Below are positions 6,256 through 7,304 of a stretch of 7,304 nucleotides of DNA, piece after piece. This DNA comes from JAAYZH01 sp964479695 (GTDB lineage: Bacteria > Bacillota > Clostridia > Saccharofermentanales > Fastidiosipilaceae): contig CAYZSO010000056.1 of the NCBI GenBank assembly GCA_964479695.1, forward strand, positions 1 through 7,304. Direction: 5' to 3'. Each line of letters starts with the position of its first letter. The first letter of the stretch is position 1. Under the pieces are notes generated by a model, which worked only from the letters and a program-made list of their open reading frames with translations, made no database searches and had not been told where the DNA came from. The translations under genes were made by a program, and so were the position numbers.

Positions 6256-6840
6256 ATGAAACCAATAACACCAATAACACCAATAACACCAATGACTCCC
6301 GAGACACCCGTGACACCCGTAACACCCGTGACACCCGTAACACCCGAGACACCCGTGACACCCGTAACACCCGTGACCAAGAAAAAAATACCCAAATCAA
6401 AAAAGCCCTTACTAATAGTCGCCAGCGCAATACTCCTCTTACTATTGATATTCATCATCTATCAAGCGTTCACCAAACAGCCCATTTATGCTGACTGGTG
6501 GGAGAATGAAGCGATCACAATATCTTATGAGTACTATGACCTGAAAGGATACCACCACCAAGGCATCATTGATGATCCCGATCAGGTACAAGAGTTTGGC
6601 AACATCCTTAAGTCAATTGCGAATCGCAACCCTACAAGAGCTCTCTCATCTGGCGAAAGGGCCGGAGCCGTGACTTACTACCTAGAAGTGAGCCACAATC
6701 AGAAGACAGTCATCTATTCCGTGCAAGGAGTATTTTTAGCCGTTGGGAAATCAACGTTGAGTATCCCAACCATCTACAAACTCACCGATTCGGAGACTTC
6801 CGAAATCATAAACTATTTTTCTGTGTACACTTCTAAGTGA
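6256..6840 (+). CDS. Single-pass membrane protein with cytoplasmic Thr-Pro repeat tail (putative sensor/anti-sigma partner)
   Basis: I do not recognise a named family. From ATG 6256 the protein has 194 residues: twelve x-Thr-Pro triplets (4-39), a basic stretch KKKIPKSKK (42-50), one strong hydrophobic helix (about 51-69), and an outer domain of about 125 residues starting YADWWENEAITISYEYYD. The basic side faces the cytoplasm, so the TP tail is inside and the folded domain outside. The outer domain, with DDPDQVQEFGNIL and a beta-rich second half, loosely resembles small Bacillota membrane/lipoprotein domains, but I cannot assign one. Placed after a membrane-tethered sigma factor, it may sense the signal or restrain sigma; no classical anti-sigma zinc motif is visible. 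Start is uncertain: ATG 6244 (198 residues) and TTG 6139 or 6142 are in frame, but the TTGs lie too close to GGGAGG. Confidence 0.72.
   Translation: MKPITPITPITPMTPETPVTPVTPVTPVTPETPVTPVTPVTKKKIPKSKKPLLIVASAILLLLLIFIIYQAFTKQPIYADWWENEAITISYEYYDLKGYHHQGIIDDPDQVQEFGNILKSIANRNPTRALSSGERAGAVTYYLEVSHNQKTVIYSVQGVFLAVGKSTLSIPTIYKLTDSETSEIINYFSVYTSK
6265..6372 (+). repeat. 9-bp tandem repeat encoding (x-Thr-Pro)12
   Basis: Twelve 9-base units encode I/M/E/V-Thr-Pro. The first part uses ATAACACCA-type units, the rest GTGACACCC/GTAACACCC-type units. A higher-order 45-base period is visible: GAG-led blocks begin at 6301 and 6346 and are identical for 30 bases. Units keep the frame, so copy number may vary between strains and change the tail length. 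Confidence 0.93.
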
Positions 6841-6861
6841 CTTCGATTCGATCTCCTATGT

Positions 6862-7186
6862 CGGAGCGGTTTGGGCGACGTATTGTTCCTGTTTTTGTTA
6901 CGTCGTGCTTGCAGTAATTGTTATGCTATTTCCAGGTTGGCAAGGATCGGGAATCTTGCGACATCAAACATGCGAAACCTTGGGTTTTGAGGTGTTTTTC
7001 TGTGAGCGCTACACGTTTATTAAGGGAGACAGCCGTCAATGTCAGTATTCATTCATTAAATTCTACCTACAGGTCAGTAATCATTCAGCGCTCTGATGAA
7101 CTGGCAATAAGGTGATCCCTAATAAATTTCCCTTGTCGCAAAGATCCGGATCCTAACCATTTTCGAATTTCTCTTTGTCCTCGTCT
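6862..7186. repeat. Long direct repeat, copy B (right of the ABC/sigma module)
   Basis: Second copy of the ~320-bp repeat at 1890-2210, starting 22 bases after the last stop codon. The left half is nearly identical to copy A; the differences (for example GTCATC versus GGCAAT near 7101, plus short insertions near 7123 and 7170) lie in the right part. It also contains the short MSVFIH frame (7039-7059). The two copies bracket exactly the six AT-rich genes. No terminator is apparent between the last gene and this repeat. Confidence 0.85.
6934..7163. repeat. Inverted-repeat-bounded core of copy B
   Basis: Bases 6934-6963 and 7134-7163 are the counterparts of the ~30-base imperfect inverted repeats in copy A, about 230 bases end to end. 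The right arm is kept unchanged although the bases just inside it have diverged, which hints that the arm sequences matter. Confidence 0.5.
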
Positions 7187-7304
7187 CAAAAAGATCCCAG
7201 CTCATCAGCAAATTAACCAGATGCTTTGAACGGGGATTTTTCGTTTACGACCCCAATTCCCTAAATTTACATAGTCTACGCCCCAATATAAGCAATTTTC
7301 ATCC
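7187..7304. other. Non-coding end of window with short direct repeats
   Basis: No gene is visible. TACGACCCCAAT (about 7246-7257) and TACGCCCCAAT (about 7277-7287) recur roughly 31 bases apart. Repeated short motifs of this kind are found at the ends of IS21-type elements, so an insertion sequence could begin beyond the window. This is a weak hint only. Confidence 0.25.

Noticed and set aside
6265..6372. Short tandem repeats that might suggest a CRISPR array
   Set aside because: Units are 9 bases without unique spacers, lie in a coding frame, and no cas gene is near.
6210..6458. Minus-strand frame with a Val-Thr-Gly repeat opposite the TP-repeat gene
   Set aside because: The repeat is simply the reverse complement of the TP codons; no ribosome site or domain supports it.

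Overview
The window looks like a chromosome segment of a low-to-mid GC Gram-positive bacterium (Bacillota, Bacilli). The first two genes are the end of a pyruvate dehydrogenase operon in the Bacillus-type order E2 (pdhC) then E3 (lpdA/pdhD). Shine-Dalgarno sequences are strong AGGAGG types, TTG starts are common, and the membrane proteins resemble Bacillota ABC-2 exporters. I cannot name the genus; a Paenibacillaceae/Alicyclobacillaceae-like host is a guess from the lpdA sequence.

Layout. (1) 1-1861: 3' end of pdhC, complete lpdA carrying an unusual Gly/Ala/Asp repeat insertion, and a rho-independent terminator. This part is visibly GC-rich. (2) 1890-2210: a ~320-bp repeat whose second copy, in the same orientation, lies at 6862-7186. 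Each copy contains ~30-bp imperfect inverted repeats, so it looks like a small non-autonomous element or an IS remnant. (3) 2211-2449: AT-rich leader region. (4) 2450-6840: six genes on the + strand, much more AT-rich than lpdA. They are three related six-helix ABC-2-type membrane subunits, one ABC ATPase, an ECF-type sigma factor with two transmembrane helices fused after region 4, and a single-pass membrane protein with a cytoplasmic (x-Thr-Pro)12 tail and an extracytoplasmic domain. (5) 7187-7304: non-coding, with short direct repeats that may be the end of another insertion sequence.

How the genes may work together. The four ABC genes overlap by 1-4 bases and so are translationally coupled; they should form one exporter or immunity complex. 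The sigma factor follows closely, and the Shine-Dalgarno of the last gene can pair with the end of the sigma coding sequence, which suggests a coupled sensor/regulator pair. My inference is a self-contained envelope-stress or antimicrobial-peptide response module: the TP-repeat protein and/or the membrane-tethered sigma factor senses a signal at the membrane, and the ABC complex is the effector. The module sits between two direct repeats directly behind a housekeeping operon and differs from it in base composition, which suggests it was acquired as a unit.
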